Source: Pseudomonadota bacterium
GTDB taxonomy: Bacteria > Pseudomonadota > Gammaproteobacteria > Burkholderiales > Burkholderiaceae_F
Length of the DNA: 26,792 nucleotides
Direction: 5' to 3'
Assembly: GCA_023443095.1 (NCBI GenBank)
Contig: JAEZVV010000106.1
Span: 1 to 26,792, forward strand
Part shown: positions 7,158-14,096 of the stretch, piece after piece
Numbering within the stretch: position 1 is the first letter of the stretch
Layout: the number at the start of each line of letters is the position of its first letter
The notes under the pieces: model-generated
The model's input: only the letters and a program-made list of their open reading frames with translations
Databases searched by the model: none
What the model was told of the DNA's origin: nothing
Made by a program: the position numbers and the translations under genes

Positions 7158-7184
7158 AAAAAAACAGGCCGGCGACGCCGGCCC
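7158..7184 (-). terminator. Intrinsic terminator after binding-protein copy 2
   Basis: On the minus strand GGCCGGC and GCCGGCC form a perfect 7-bp stem around a 3-nt loop, with one base before a run of seven T (7164-7158). It separates the two paralogues, so copy 2 is probably transcribed mainly by itself. Confidence 0.9.
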
Positions 7185-7218
7185 GTATGCTCAAACCACG
7201 ACAGCCGGGGCCGTGTGA

Positions 7219-7989
7219 TCACAGACTGGGGCAAGTGACGTCTTCCTTGAACCACTTCTCGGAGATCTTCTTGAGCGTGCCGTCGGCCTTCAAGGCGACC
7301 AGCGCGCCGTTGATTTCGTCCCGCAGCCCGGTATTGCCCTTCTTGACGACGGTGGCCACCTGCTCGATGAAAAGCATGTCGCCGGCGTTGAGTTTGCTCT
7401 TCCCCGCCTTCTCGATCGCTTCCTTGGCGACAAAGCGGTCGGTGACCCAGGCGTCGAGGCGGCCGGCCATCAAAGCCTGCTGGGCATCGGTGTCCTTGGG
7501 GAAGGTCTTCACCTCTTTGGCTCCCGTGACCTTCTTGGCCGCGTCGGCATAGGTGGTGGCAAGCTGCACCCCGATCACTTTGCCCGTCAGGTCGGCTGCC
7601 TTGAGCGGGCCGCCGGCCTTGGCAACGATCTGACCGCCCGAGCAGTAATGGGGCTTGGTGAAGTCGACCGACTTGGCGCGCTCCTCGGTGATGCCATGGC
7701 TGGCGATCGCGAGATCGAAGCGGTCCTGGCTGACCGCGCCGATCAGCGCGTCGAAACCCAGCGCCTTCCACTGGATTTTCAGGCCCAGCTTCTTGGCTAC
7801 CGCATCCATGACCTCGATCTCATAACCAGTCAGCTTATTGCCCTGGAAGAAGTTGAAGGGCGCATAAGCACCTTCGCTGGCGGCAATCAAGGTGCCGGAT
7901 TTCTTGATTTCTGCCCAGTCACGCGCCGAGGCGGCAGTGGCGGCACAGGCGATGCCAAGGGCGAGGACGAGGGTCTTGAGGGCGCGCAT
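7219..7989 (-). CDS. Amino acid ABC transporter, periplasmic binding protein (copy 2)
   Basis: A 256-residue paralogue of the binding protein just downstream, with the same 22-residue signal peptide length and collinear throughout. It keeps the family 3 binding landmarks (TLIAASEGAYAPFNFF, QDRFDLAIASHGITEERAKSVDFT) and the same two Cys, C116 and C253. Differences include Y47 to F, T76-I77 to A-L, P84 to G, and G97-H-A99 to S-H-G near the likely ligand site, which may shift specificity. I chose the ATG at 7989 because a GGAG lies 10 nt before it; an in-frame TTG at 7998 has almost no spacing to that site. It has its own -10-like element upstream and its own terminator, and probably feeds the same permease. 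Confidence 0.93.
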   Translation of the reverse strand: MRALKTLVLALGIACAATAASARDWAEIKKSGTLIAASEGAYAPFNFFQGNKLTGYEIEVMDAVAKKLGLKIQWKALGFDALIGAVSQDRFDLAIASHGITEERAKSVDFTKPHYCSGGQIVAKAGGPLKAADLTGKVIGVQLATTYADAAKKVTGAKEVKTFPKDTDAQQALMAGRLDAWVTDRFVAKEAIEKAGKSKLNAGDMLFIEQVATVVKKGNTGLRDEINGALVALKADGTLKKISEKWFKEDVTCPSL

Positions 7990-8039
7990 CAGCAGCAATC
8001 TCCGTGAAGATCGGACCAGGAAGGGAAATGACGCCAGCG

Positions 8040-8045
8040 ATTGTA
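8040..8045 (-). promoter_or_regulatory. Putative -10 element of binding-protein copy 2
   Basis: TACAAT lies in the context CCCTACAATC, 50 nt upstream of the start codon, matching the element in front of copy 1. No convincing -35 hexamer is seen. Confidence 0.4.
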
Positions 8046-8095
8046 GGGGTACTCACCTAAAGGGCGACTCCGGACGCGATCACGCGAATCGGCAA

Positions 8096-8114
8096 GCCCC
8101 TCTAAGAAAGGGGC
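8096..8114 (-). terminator. Weak hairpin after nagZ
   Basis: GCCCCT and AGGGGC form a perfect 6-bp stem around a 7-nt loop, 10 nt after the nagZ stop. The following bases (TTGCC) are not a proper T tract, so termination would be partial or factor-dependent. It separates the lepA-nagZ run from the binding-protein gene. Confidence 0.4.
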
Positions 8115-8124
8115 GGCCAAGCCA

Positions 8125-9150
8125 TCACAGCGCGCTGCGCCAGGCCTCGAGGTCGGTCAGTGCCGCCTGATACATCTCGGTGCGCTCGAGCGCTTGGCGG
8201 TCAAGCGCTGGGCCGCGCGGAACGAAGCGGGCGATACGCTCGTCGAACTCGGGGCTGCGTGCCCAACGCACGCCGTCGAGCACTTTCTGCGCGGCGACCG
8301 GGTCATTGCATACCAGGACCAGGTCGCAGCCGGCGGCAAACGCCGCTTCCGCCCGCTCGACCATGGTGCCGGCCACCGCCGCGCCTTCCATCGTCAGATC
8401 GTCGCTGAAGATCGCGCCGGCATAACCCAGTTCGCCGCGCAAGACCTCCTGCAGCCAAACCCTGGAGAAACCCGCCGGCTGAGCGTCGACTTGGCGGTAG
8501 ACCACGTGCGCCGGCATCACGCCGGCCAGGCTCACGCCCAGCCAGCGATACGGCGCCGCGTCGGCCGCAAGGATGGCTGCGCGCGGGCGCTCGTCTTCGG
8601 GCAGGGCGTGGTGGGAGTCGGCCTCGGCCCAGCCGTGCCCGGGAAAATGCTTGCCGCAATTGGCCATGCCCGCCAGGGCCATGCCGTGCATCAGGTGCGA
8701 AGCCAACAGGGTGACGGTGCGCGGGTCGGAGTGAAGCGCGCGGTCGCCGATCACGCCGCTGCGCCCCCAATCGAGGTCGAGGACTGGCGCGAAAGTCAGG
8801 TCGACGCCGCAGGCGCGCAGTTCGGCCGCCATCACGTAGGCCGCCGAAGTCGCCGTGCGGCAGGCCTGCAGGACATCGCGATCCCACAGCTCACCCAGTC
8901 CGCGCATCGCCGGGATCACCGTAAAACCCTCGCGGAAACGCTGCACCCGGCCGCCCTCGTGGTCGACCGCAATCAAAAGCGCGGGCGAACGCACGGCGTG
9001 GATCTCGGCGCACAAGCGCTTCAACTGCTCGGGCGAGGCATAGTTGCGCGAAAACAGGATCACCATTCCCACCAGCGGATGGGCCAGCATCTCGCGCTCG
9101 TCCTCGCTGAGCTCGCAGCCCTTCACGTCCACCACCACGGGTCCCAACAT
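8125..9150 (-). CDS. nagZ: Beta-N-acetylhexosaminidase
   Basis: NagZ is a cytoplasmic family 3 glycoside hydrolase. It removes N-acetylglucosamine from anhydro-muropeptides during murein recycling, and its product can signal beta-lactamase induction in some bacteria. The protein has 341 residues, the usual single-domain length. The KHFPGHG motif (167-173), the Asp-His dyad D178/H180 in ADSHHALP, and the likely nucleophile D250 in FSDDLTMEGA are all present. There is no signal peptide, in line with a cytoplasmic enzyme. It begins 5 nt after the acpS stop with TAAGGA as ribosome site, so it belongs to the recO-pdxJ-acpS-nagZ run. Confidence 0.96.
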   Translation of the reverse strand: MLGPVVVDVKGCELSEDEREMLAHPLVGMVILFSRNYASPEQLKRLCAEIHAVRSPALLIAVDHEGGRVQRFREGFTVIPAMRGLGELWDRDVLQACRTATSAAYVMAAELRACGVDLTFAPVLDLDWGRSGVIGDRALHSDPRTVTLLASHLMHGMALAGMANCGKHFPGHGWAEADSHHALPEDERPRAAILAADAAPYRWLGVSLAGVMPAHVVYRQVDAQPAGFSRVWLQEVLRGELGYAGAIFSDDLTMEGAAVAGTMVERAEAAFAAGCDLVLVCNDPVAAQKVLDGVRWARSPEFDERIARFVPRGPALDRQALERTEMYQAALTDLEAWRSAL

Positions 9151-9155
9151 CGTCC

Positions 9156-9560
9156 TTACTCCAGCTTGTCGTCGGTTTCGGCGATGACCGTGGCCATCGC
9201 CATGTATTTTTCGTCGGTGATCGACACCACCAGCCGCAAGCGGCGCTGCGCCACGTAGGCCGCGAGCTCGCCGTGGGTCACCACGCTCGGCGCGCCGCCG
9301 GGCGCGTTGAGGATCTCGACCGCGCGCCAGCTCATCGGACTCACCAGTCCCAAGCCCAGGGCCTTGGACACCGCTTCTTTGGCGGCAAACCGGGTGGCGA
9401 GATACGCCAGTCCGCGGGCTTCGCTGCGGGCGCCGCGCTCGCTCCAGATCCGGTACTCGCTGGGGCCGAGGATGCGGCGGGCAAATCGATCACCGTGCCG
9501 TTCGAAGGCGGCCCGAATCCGGGCCATCTCGACCAGGTCGGTGCCGAGCCCGGCAATCAT
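9156..9560 (-). CDS. acpS: Holo-[acyl-carrier-protein] synthase
   Basis: AcpS transfers 4'-phosphopantetheine from coenzyme A to the serine of apo-ACP, here presumably Ser37 of the acpP product in this window. The 134-residue protein has the magnesium-binding Asp in GLGTDLVE (D8) and the Glu in RFAAKEAVSKALGLG (E62), the two defining motifs. The C-terminal strand SITDEKYMAMATVIAE fits the family, although Asp replaces the frequent His in that segment. The start overlaps the pdxJ stop by 4 nt (ATGA), a sign of coupled translation. Confidence 0.96.
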   Translation of the reverse strand: MIAGLGTDLVEMARIRAAFERHGDRFARRILGPSEYRIWSERGARSEARGLAYLATRFAAKEAVSKALGLGLVSPMSWRAVEILNAPGGAPSVVTHGELAAYVAQRRLRLVVSITDEKYMAMATVIAETDDKLE

Positions 9561-10372
9561 CCCAGCGCCCCGCCCTGCTGCACCGGCGGCCGCGGCCCGC
9601 GGTCGAGCCCGCGGTCGCGGCCACGCTGTTCGCCATAGGTGCGACGGATCACGCCCACGTAGCGGCGCACGGTTTCATCCATGCCGAACTCGAGCGCGTC
9701 GGCAATCAGGGCATGACCGATCGAGACTTCCGCCACGCCGGGCACCGCCGCCAGGAAAGGGCCCAGGTTCTCGCGGTTGAGGTCGTGGCCGGCGTTGATG
9801 CCCAGGCCGACGGCCAACGCCGCTTCTGCCGTCGCGCGATACTGGGCCAGCGAAGCCGCTTGTCCCGCAGTGCCGAAAGCACGCGCGTAGGGTTCGGTAT
9901 AGAGCTCGACGCGGTCGGCGCCAAGCGCCTTGGCCTGCGCCATTGCAGCCGGGTCGGGGTCCATGAACAGGCTCACCCGCGCGCCCGCTGCCTTGGCGCG
10001 AGCGATCAGCGGGCGGATCGCCTCGCCGTCGCGTGCCAGGTCCCAGCCGTGGTCGGAGGTGAAGGCACCGGTGTCGTCGGGCACGAAGGTCGCCTGCGCC
10101 GGCGCCACCCGCTCGACAAAATCGAGCAGGCCGTGGAAGGGATTGCCTTCGATGTTGAACTCGCAGCTGGGCCAGGACTTGAGCAGTTCGGCCAGCTCGG
10201 CCACGTCGTGGGCGCGGATATGGCGCTCGTCGGGGCGCGGGTGAACGGTGAGTCCGGCCGCGCCGGCTTCCAGCGCTAGCGTTCCGAACCGGCAGACGCT
10301 GGGAATGCCGAGCGTGCGCGAGTTGCGCAGCAAGGCCACCTTGTTGAGGTTGACGGAGAGTTCGGTTGTCAC
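9557..10372 (-). CDS. pdxJ: Pyridoxine 5'-phosphate synthase, divergent class
   Basis: PdxJ condenses 1-deoxy-D-xylulose 5-phosphate with 3-amino-2-oxopropyl phosphate to form pyridoxine 5'-phosphate, the last step of the deoxyxylulose-dependent vitamin B6 pathway. The 271-residue TIM-barrel keeps the probable catalytic residues: His in TVHPRPDERHI, Glu in CEFNIEGNPF, and His in GINAGHDLN. The N-terminal substrate motif reads SVNLNKVALLRNSR, where the E. coli type has NIDH followed by ATLRNAR. It resembles the class I recall from Xanthomonas and Bacteroidetes more than the E. coli type. The last 25 residues are Arg/Gly/Pro-rich and extend beyond the usual end. It sits in the standard recO-pdxJ-acpS place and begins directly after recO. 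Confidence 0.92.
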   Translation of the reverse strand: MTTELSVNLNKVALLRNSRTLGIPSVCRFGTLALEAGAAGLTVHPRPDERHIRAHDVAELAELLKSWPSCEFNIEGNPFHGLLDFVERVAPAQATFVPDDTGAFTSDHGWDLARDGEAIRPLIARAKAAGARVSLFMDPDPAAMAQAKALGADRVELYTEPYARAFGTAGQAASLAQYRATAEAALAVGLGINAGHDLNRENLGPFLAAVPGVAEVSIGHALIADALEFGMDETVRRYVGVIRRTYGEQRGRDRGLDRGPRPPVQQGGALG

Positions 10373-11104
10373 TCAGAGGCTCTTCAAATCGTGCAGGATG
10401 CGCCGCGTATTGAGCGGGCGTTCGCCCAGATGGTAGCGAATGAGACCGCGCAGGGCCGTCTTGGCTTCGGCCGCCACCCGCGGGTCGGAGAAGTCCTTTT
10501 GCGCCATCGCAGACAGCGTGCGCGGACTAACGATCAGATCGTCGGCAGTGGCGCCGACGACCGAGACCGGATGCAGCTGGCCGCCCCGCAGGACGTGCGC
10601 CTGCGGCTCGAAATCGGTGGCAAGGCCATAACCGATCTCGGCCAGCAGATCGAGCTCGAACGAGCGCAGACCGGCTTCGTGGTGGGCGTCGTCGTGGGCG
10701 AGCCGGCGCAGGACTTCGACATAGGCGCCGAAGAGCGACTCGTGGGCGTCGCCGCGGGCGAGCAGCCGTACCAGCAACTCGTTGACGTAGAACGCTGCCA
10801 GCAGCGCCTCGCCGCGCAAGGGGACGAGGCCGCCAAGCCACTCGACCCGCACCAGCGATTTGACCTCGCCCTTCCCGCTCCAGGACAGCGCCAGCGGACA
10901 AAACGGCGAGAGCAGGCCGCGGAACTGCGAGGTCGGGCGCTTGGCGCCCCGTGCCACCAGGGCGACGCGGCCGTGGTCGCGGCTGAAGACTTCGACGATC
11001 TGGCTGGTCTCGCGCCAGGGGTAGGCATGAAGAACGAAGCCGGGTTGCTGATCGATCCGGCTGTCGGGGCCGCGACGGCGCGAAGGCCGCGCAGGTTCAG
11101 TCAT
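10373..11104 (-). CDS. recO: DNA repair protein RecO
   Basis: RecO helps load RecA on SSB-coated single strands together with RecR and anneals complementary strands. The 243-residue product has the N-terminal OB fold (FVLHAYPWRETSQIVEVFSRDHGRVALVARGAKRP) followed by the helical domain (FYVNELLVRLLARGDAHESLFGAYVEVLRRL, then FELDLLAEIGYG). The Cys zinc site of some RecO proteins is absent. I chose the ATG at 11104 (MTEPARPSRR). The open frame runs further upstream but only as a shadow of era. The start overlaps the end of era by 8 nt, so the two are coupled. Confidence 0.94.
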   Translation of the reverse strand: MTEPARPSRRRGPDSRIDQQPGFVLHAYPWRETSQIVEVFSRDHGRVALVARGAKRPTSQFRGLLSPFCPLALSWSGKGEVKSLVRVEWLGGLVPLRGEALLAAFYVNELLVRLLARGDAHESLFGAYVEVLRRLAHDDAHHEAGLRSFELDLLAEIGYGLATDFEPQAHVLRGGQLHPVSVVGATADDLIVSPRTLSAMAQKDFSDPRVAAEAKTALRGLIRYHLGERPLNTRRILHDLKSL

Positions 11105-11990
11105 AGCCCAGGGTTTTGAGCGCGCGGACATCGTCGCTCCAACCCTTGCGCACCCGGACCCAGACCTCGAGGTGAACCTTCTTGCCCAACATCTCGACCA
11201 TGTCGAGCCGCGCCAAGCGGGAGATCTCGCGCAGCTTGCCGCCGCCTTCACCGATCACGATCGGCTTGTGCGTCTCTCGCTCGACGATCAGGGTGGCGGC
11301 GATGTCGGCGCCCTCGTCGGTCTCGTCCCATTTGTCGATCGTCACCGCGATGCCGTAAGGCAGCTCGTCGCCGAGCAGACGGTAGGCCTTCTCGCGGATC
11401 AGCTCGGCCGCCAGGAAACGCGGGCTGCGGTCGGTGTAGAGGTCGGCGTCGAAGAGTGGCTCGCCCTCGGGCAAGAGCTTCTTGATCTCGCCCATCAGCT
11501 CGTCGAGCATGCGGCTCTTCTCGGCACTGATCGGGACGATCGCTGCGAAGGGATAACGCTTCATCGACTCGGCCATCAGGGGCAGCAGCGCTTCGCGGCC
11601 CTTCAGGAGATCGGTCTTGCTCAGCGCCAAGATGACCTTGCCGCCCTCGGGGGGCAGCAGCTTGAGCACTTCCTCGTCCTCGCGCCGCCAGCCGCCGGAC
11701 TCGATCACCATCACCACCGCGTCGACCTCGGCGAGCGAGGCACGGACGCTTTGGTTCATGCGTTTGGTCAGGAGCGAGCGGTGCTGTTTCTGAAAGCCCG
11801 GCGTGTCGATGAAGATGCACTGCGACTCGGCATCGGTGATCACGCCCATCACTCGATGGCGCGTGGTCTGCGGCTTCTTCGAGGTGATGCTGACTTTCTC
11901 GCCGATCAGGGCGTTGGTCAGGGTGCTCTTGCCGACGTTAGGCCGGCCAACCACGGCCACGAAGCCGGTGCGAAAAACGGTTTCACTCAT
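11097..11990 (-). CDS. era: GTPase Era
   Basis: Era is an essential GTPase that binds the 3' end of 16S rRNA during 30S subunit assembly. The 297-residue protein has G1 GRPNVGKS (15-22), G2 around QTTRHR, G3 DTPGF (62-66), G5-like ISAEK, and a C-terminal KH domain (VIGEGGGKLREISRLARLDM) for RNA binding. One oddity is that the G4 guanine-specificity motif reads SKTD where nearly all family members have NKxD; the codon is AGC, one base from Asn AAC. Its ATG overlaps the rnc stop by 4 nt (ATGA), and its end overlaps recO. Confidence 0.96.
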   Translation of the reverse strand: MSETVFRTGFVAVVGRPNVGKSTLTNALIGEKVSITSKKPQTTRHRVMGVITDAESQCIFIDTPGFQKQHRSLLTKRMNQSVRASLAEVDAVVMVIESGGWRREDEEVLKLLPPEGGKVILALSKTDLLKGREALLPLMAESMKRYPFAAIVPISAEKSRMLDELMGEIKKLLPEGEPLFDADLYTDRSPRFLAAELIREKAYRLLGDELPYGIAVTIDKWDETDEGADIAATLIVERETHKPIVIGEGGGKLREISRLARLDMVEMLGKKVHLEVWVRVRKGWSDDVRALKTLGYD

Positions 11991-12757
11991 GGCGTGACCA
12001 CCCCGGTGTTGATGACGGCCGGCGCGGCCTCGGCGTCGGCCTCTCCGGCCAGGCGGCGGCGCGTGCGCCGCCCCTGCTGCGACAGGGCGAGCTGGGCCGC
12101 TTCAAGCGCAAGCTTGGCCGCCGCCTGCTCGGCCGCCCGCCGCGAGCGGCCGGTCCCGCGCACGCTGATGGCAAGCTTGGGGATCGAACACTCCACGTCG
12201 AACTCCTGCGCATGCGCCGCCCCGCGCGTCCCCAGCACCGTATAGACCGGGAGCGCGATGCGCTTGCCCTGCAGGTACTCCTGCAGCAGGGTCTTGGCGT
12301 CCTTGCCCAGCGTTTTGGGATCGACGCCCTTCAATACCGGCTCGTACAGGCGAGCGATCACGCCGCGCGCGGCATCGAAGCCGGCGTCGATGAACACGGC
12401 GCCAAACGTGGCTTCGAGCGTGTCGGCCAGGATAGATGGACGGCGGAAACCGCCGCTTTTCATCTCGCCTTCGCCCAGCTTGAGAAAGTCGGACAGAACG
12501 ATGCGCTCGGCAATGTCGGCGAGCGAGGCCTGCTTGACCAGATTGGCTCGCAAGCGCGAGAGGTCGCCTTCGTCGAGCCGGACGTATTTGGCGTAGAGCA
12601 GCTGCGCGATGACGCAGTTCAGGACCGAATCGCCGAGGAACTCGAGCCGTTCGTTGTGAACGGCGCCATAGCTGCGGTGAGTGACGGCCTGCTCGAGGAG
12701 CTTGGGCTCGCTGAAGCGGTGGCCAAGCCGCTCCTCAAGCGCGGACAGTTGAAGCAT
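11987..12757 (-). CDS. rnc: Ribonuclease III
   Basis: RNase III cuts double-stranded RNA, including the rRNA precursor. The 256-residue protein has the signature NERLEFLGDSVL with E39 and D43, and the second metal pair D112 and E115 in ILADTLEATFGAVF. A double-stranded RNA-binding domain follows (about 155-225: DAKTLLQEYLQG up to RRAAEQAAAKLALE). A tail of about 30 residues after that domain is Arg- and Ala-rich and is longer than in E. coli. The order lepB-DUF4845-rnc-era-recO matches the betaproteobacterial arrangement, and era follows with a 4-nt overlap. Confidence 0.97.
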   Translation of the reverse strand: MLQLSALEERLGHRFSEPKLLEQAVTHRSYGAVHNERLEFLGDSVLNCVIAQLLYAKYVRLDEGDLSRLRANLVKQASLADIAERIVLSDFLKLGEGEMKSGGFRRPSILADTLEATFGAVFIDAGFDAARGVIARLYEPVLKGVDPKTLGKDAKTLLQEYLQGKRIALPVYTVLGTRGAAHAQEFDVECSIPKLAISVRGTGRSRRAAEQAAAKLALEAAQLALSQQGRRTRRRLAGEADAEAAPAVINTGVVTP

Positions 12758-12778
12758 GGGATGCCTTGCTAAGGCCGC

Positions 12779-13165
12779 TCATGGCGCGGCCGCCGGCTTG
12801 CGCGTGCGGTCGCGCGTCGAGCCGGAGAAATCGATGACCAGCCAGACCTTGTCCATCACCGGGATCCGCTTTTCGTAAGCGAAGCTGACGACGATCTGGT
12901 CGCCTTCCTTGGTGATGTCGAGGTCACGACCGTTGATGGACGTGATGTCGTCGATGGTCGCGTAGCGATCGAACGCGGTGCGGATATCGCCGACGGTGGA
13001 ACCTTCGTTCTTGACCTTCTGGATCGCCCGCTCGACCGCGATGTATTCGACCACCGCCGGCACCGTCTTGAAGCCGAGCATGAGCAAGGCCACGGCGATC
13101 ATGCCGAAGAAAATCAGTCCGATCAGGCTCAAACCGCGCTGACGGCGCGCGCTGGAAAGTCGCAT
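12779..13165 (-). CDS. DUF4845 membrane-anchored protein
   Basis: A 128-residue protein that fits DUF4845, a family regularly found between lepB and rnc in betaproteobacteria. Its function is unknown. After a basic start (MRLSSARRQRG) comes one hydrophobic segment, LSLIGLIFFGMIAVALLMLGF (12-32), and then a soluble, probably periplasmic domain. The junction RQRG-LSLIG resembles a type IV prepilin leader, but the Glu expected five residues after the cleavage Gly is replaced by Gly16. A Thr/Arg/Ala-rich tail ends the protein. It lies 38 nt after lepB and 21 nt before rnc. Confidence 0.85.
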   Translation of the reverse strand: MRLSSARRQRGLSLIGLIFFGMIAVALLMLGFKTVPAVVEYIAVERAIQKVKNEGSTVGDIRTAFDRYATIDDITSINGRDLDITKEGDQIVVSFAYEKRIPVMDKVWLVIDFSGSTRDRTRKPAAAP

Positions 13166-13203
13166 GCTTATCTCGTGAAGAACGGTGATGGGCAGCCGGG
13201 CGC

Positions 13204-14094
13204 TCAGTTAAAACTGCCGATGCGCCCGATATTGCCAAAATTCATCCAAATGAAAAAGGCGCGGCCGACAATGTTTTCATCCGGGACAAAACCCCAGTAA
13301 CGGCTGTCCTCGGAATTGTCGCGATTATCACCCATGACGAAATAATGGCCCGCGGGCACGGTGCAGACCACCCCGCGGCCGCTGTATTGGCAAGCCCCCG
13401 GATGCGTGTTCAGAAAACCCGGGCTGATCCCCGGCGGCACCGAATCGTTGACAATCACCTTGTGTTCGACCGCGCCGAGTTTCTCGTTGGCCTGCGAGTA
13501 ATACTGGACTCGGTCGGCGTCGAAGAACTGGTCGGCCGGCGTGGTCTTGACCTTTTGGCCGTTGATCGTCAGCTGCTTGTCGATGTATTCGATCTTGTCG
13601 CCCGGCAGGCCGACCACGCGCTTGATGTAATCCTGCGAGGGATTGTGCGGAAAGCGGAACACCATCACATCGCCGCGCTGCGGATTGCCGACCTCGATGA
13701 TCTTCTTGTTGATCACCGGCAGGCGCACGCCGTAGTCGAACTTGTTGACCAGGATGAGGTCGCCGATCGCCAACGTGGGAATCATCGAACCCGACGGAAT
13801 GCGGAAGGGCTCGAACAGGAAGGAGCGCAGCACGAACACGATCAGGATCACCGGGAAGAAGCTCGCGGTGTACTCGAGCCAGGCCGGCTGGCGGCTGAGG
13901 CGTTCGGCGAGCGCCTTGCGCTCGCCGAGCACCACCGCTTCGTTGCGCGCCAGCGCCGCTTCGTTGCGGGCGTCGAAGTCCTTGAGCGCAAGTTCGGCTT
14001 CCTTCGCCCGCGCCGGCGCGAGCTTGAAACGGTCCAGCAGCCACAACACGCCGGTGACCAGGGTGAGGACGAAAAGGATGAGGGCAAAGTTCAT
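13204..14094 (-). CDS. lepB: Signal peptidase I
   Basis: LepB removes signal peptides from exported proteins at the outer face of the inner membrane. The 296-residue protein has two N-terminal membrane spans (3-21 and about 79-95) with a charged cytoplasmic loop between them, the E. coli topology. The catalytic Ser103 is in PSGSMIPTL and the general-base Lys159 in YIKRVVGLPGDK. The C-terminal box GDNRDNSEDSRYWGFV is complete. I chose the ATG at 14094 (MNFALILFV), which begins the first span; the longer frame upstream is a shadow of lepA. Only 2 nt separate it from the lepA stop. Confidence 0.97.
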   Translation of the reverse strand: MNFALILFVLTLVTGVLWLLDRFKLAPARAKEAELALKDFDARNEAALARNEAVVLGERKALAERLSRQPAWLEYTASFFPVILIVFVLRSFLFEPFRIPSGSMIPTLAIGDLILVNKFDYGVRLPVINKKIIEVGNPQRGDVMVFRFPHNPSQDYIKRVVGLPGDKIEYIDKQLTINGQKVKTTPADQFFDADRVQYYSQANEKLGAVEHKVIVNDSVPPGISPGFLNTHPGACQYSGRGVVCTVPAGHYFVMGDNRDNSEDSRYWGFVPDENIVGRAFFIWMNFGNIGRIGSFN

Positions 14095-14096
14095 TG

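Noticed and set aside
6290..7990. The near-identical tracts of the two binding-protein genes as a mobile or phage repeat
   Set aside because: The similarity follows the coding frames and the upstream -10 element, with no transposase, target-site duplication or terminal inverted repeats, so simple gene duplication explains it.
10373..11251. A longer RecO starting at 11251
   Set aside because: The extra 49 residues are read out of frame through the end of era and resemble no RecO sequence; the ATG at 11104 gives the family N-terminus.
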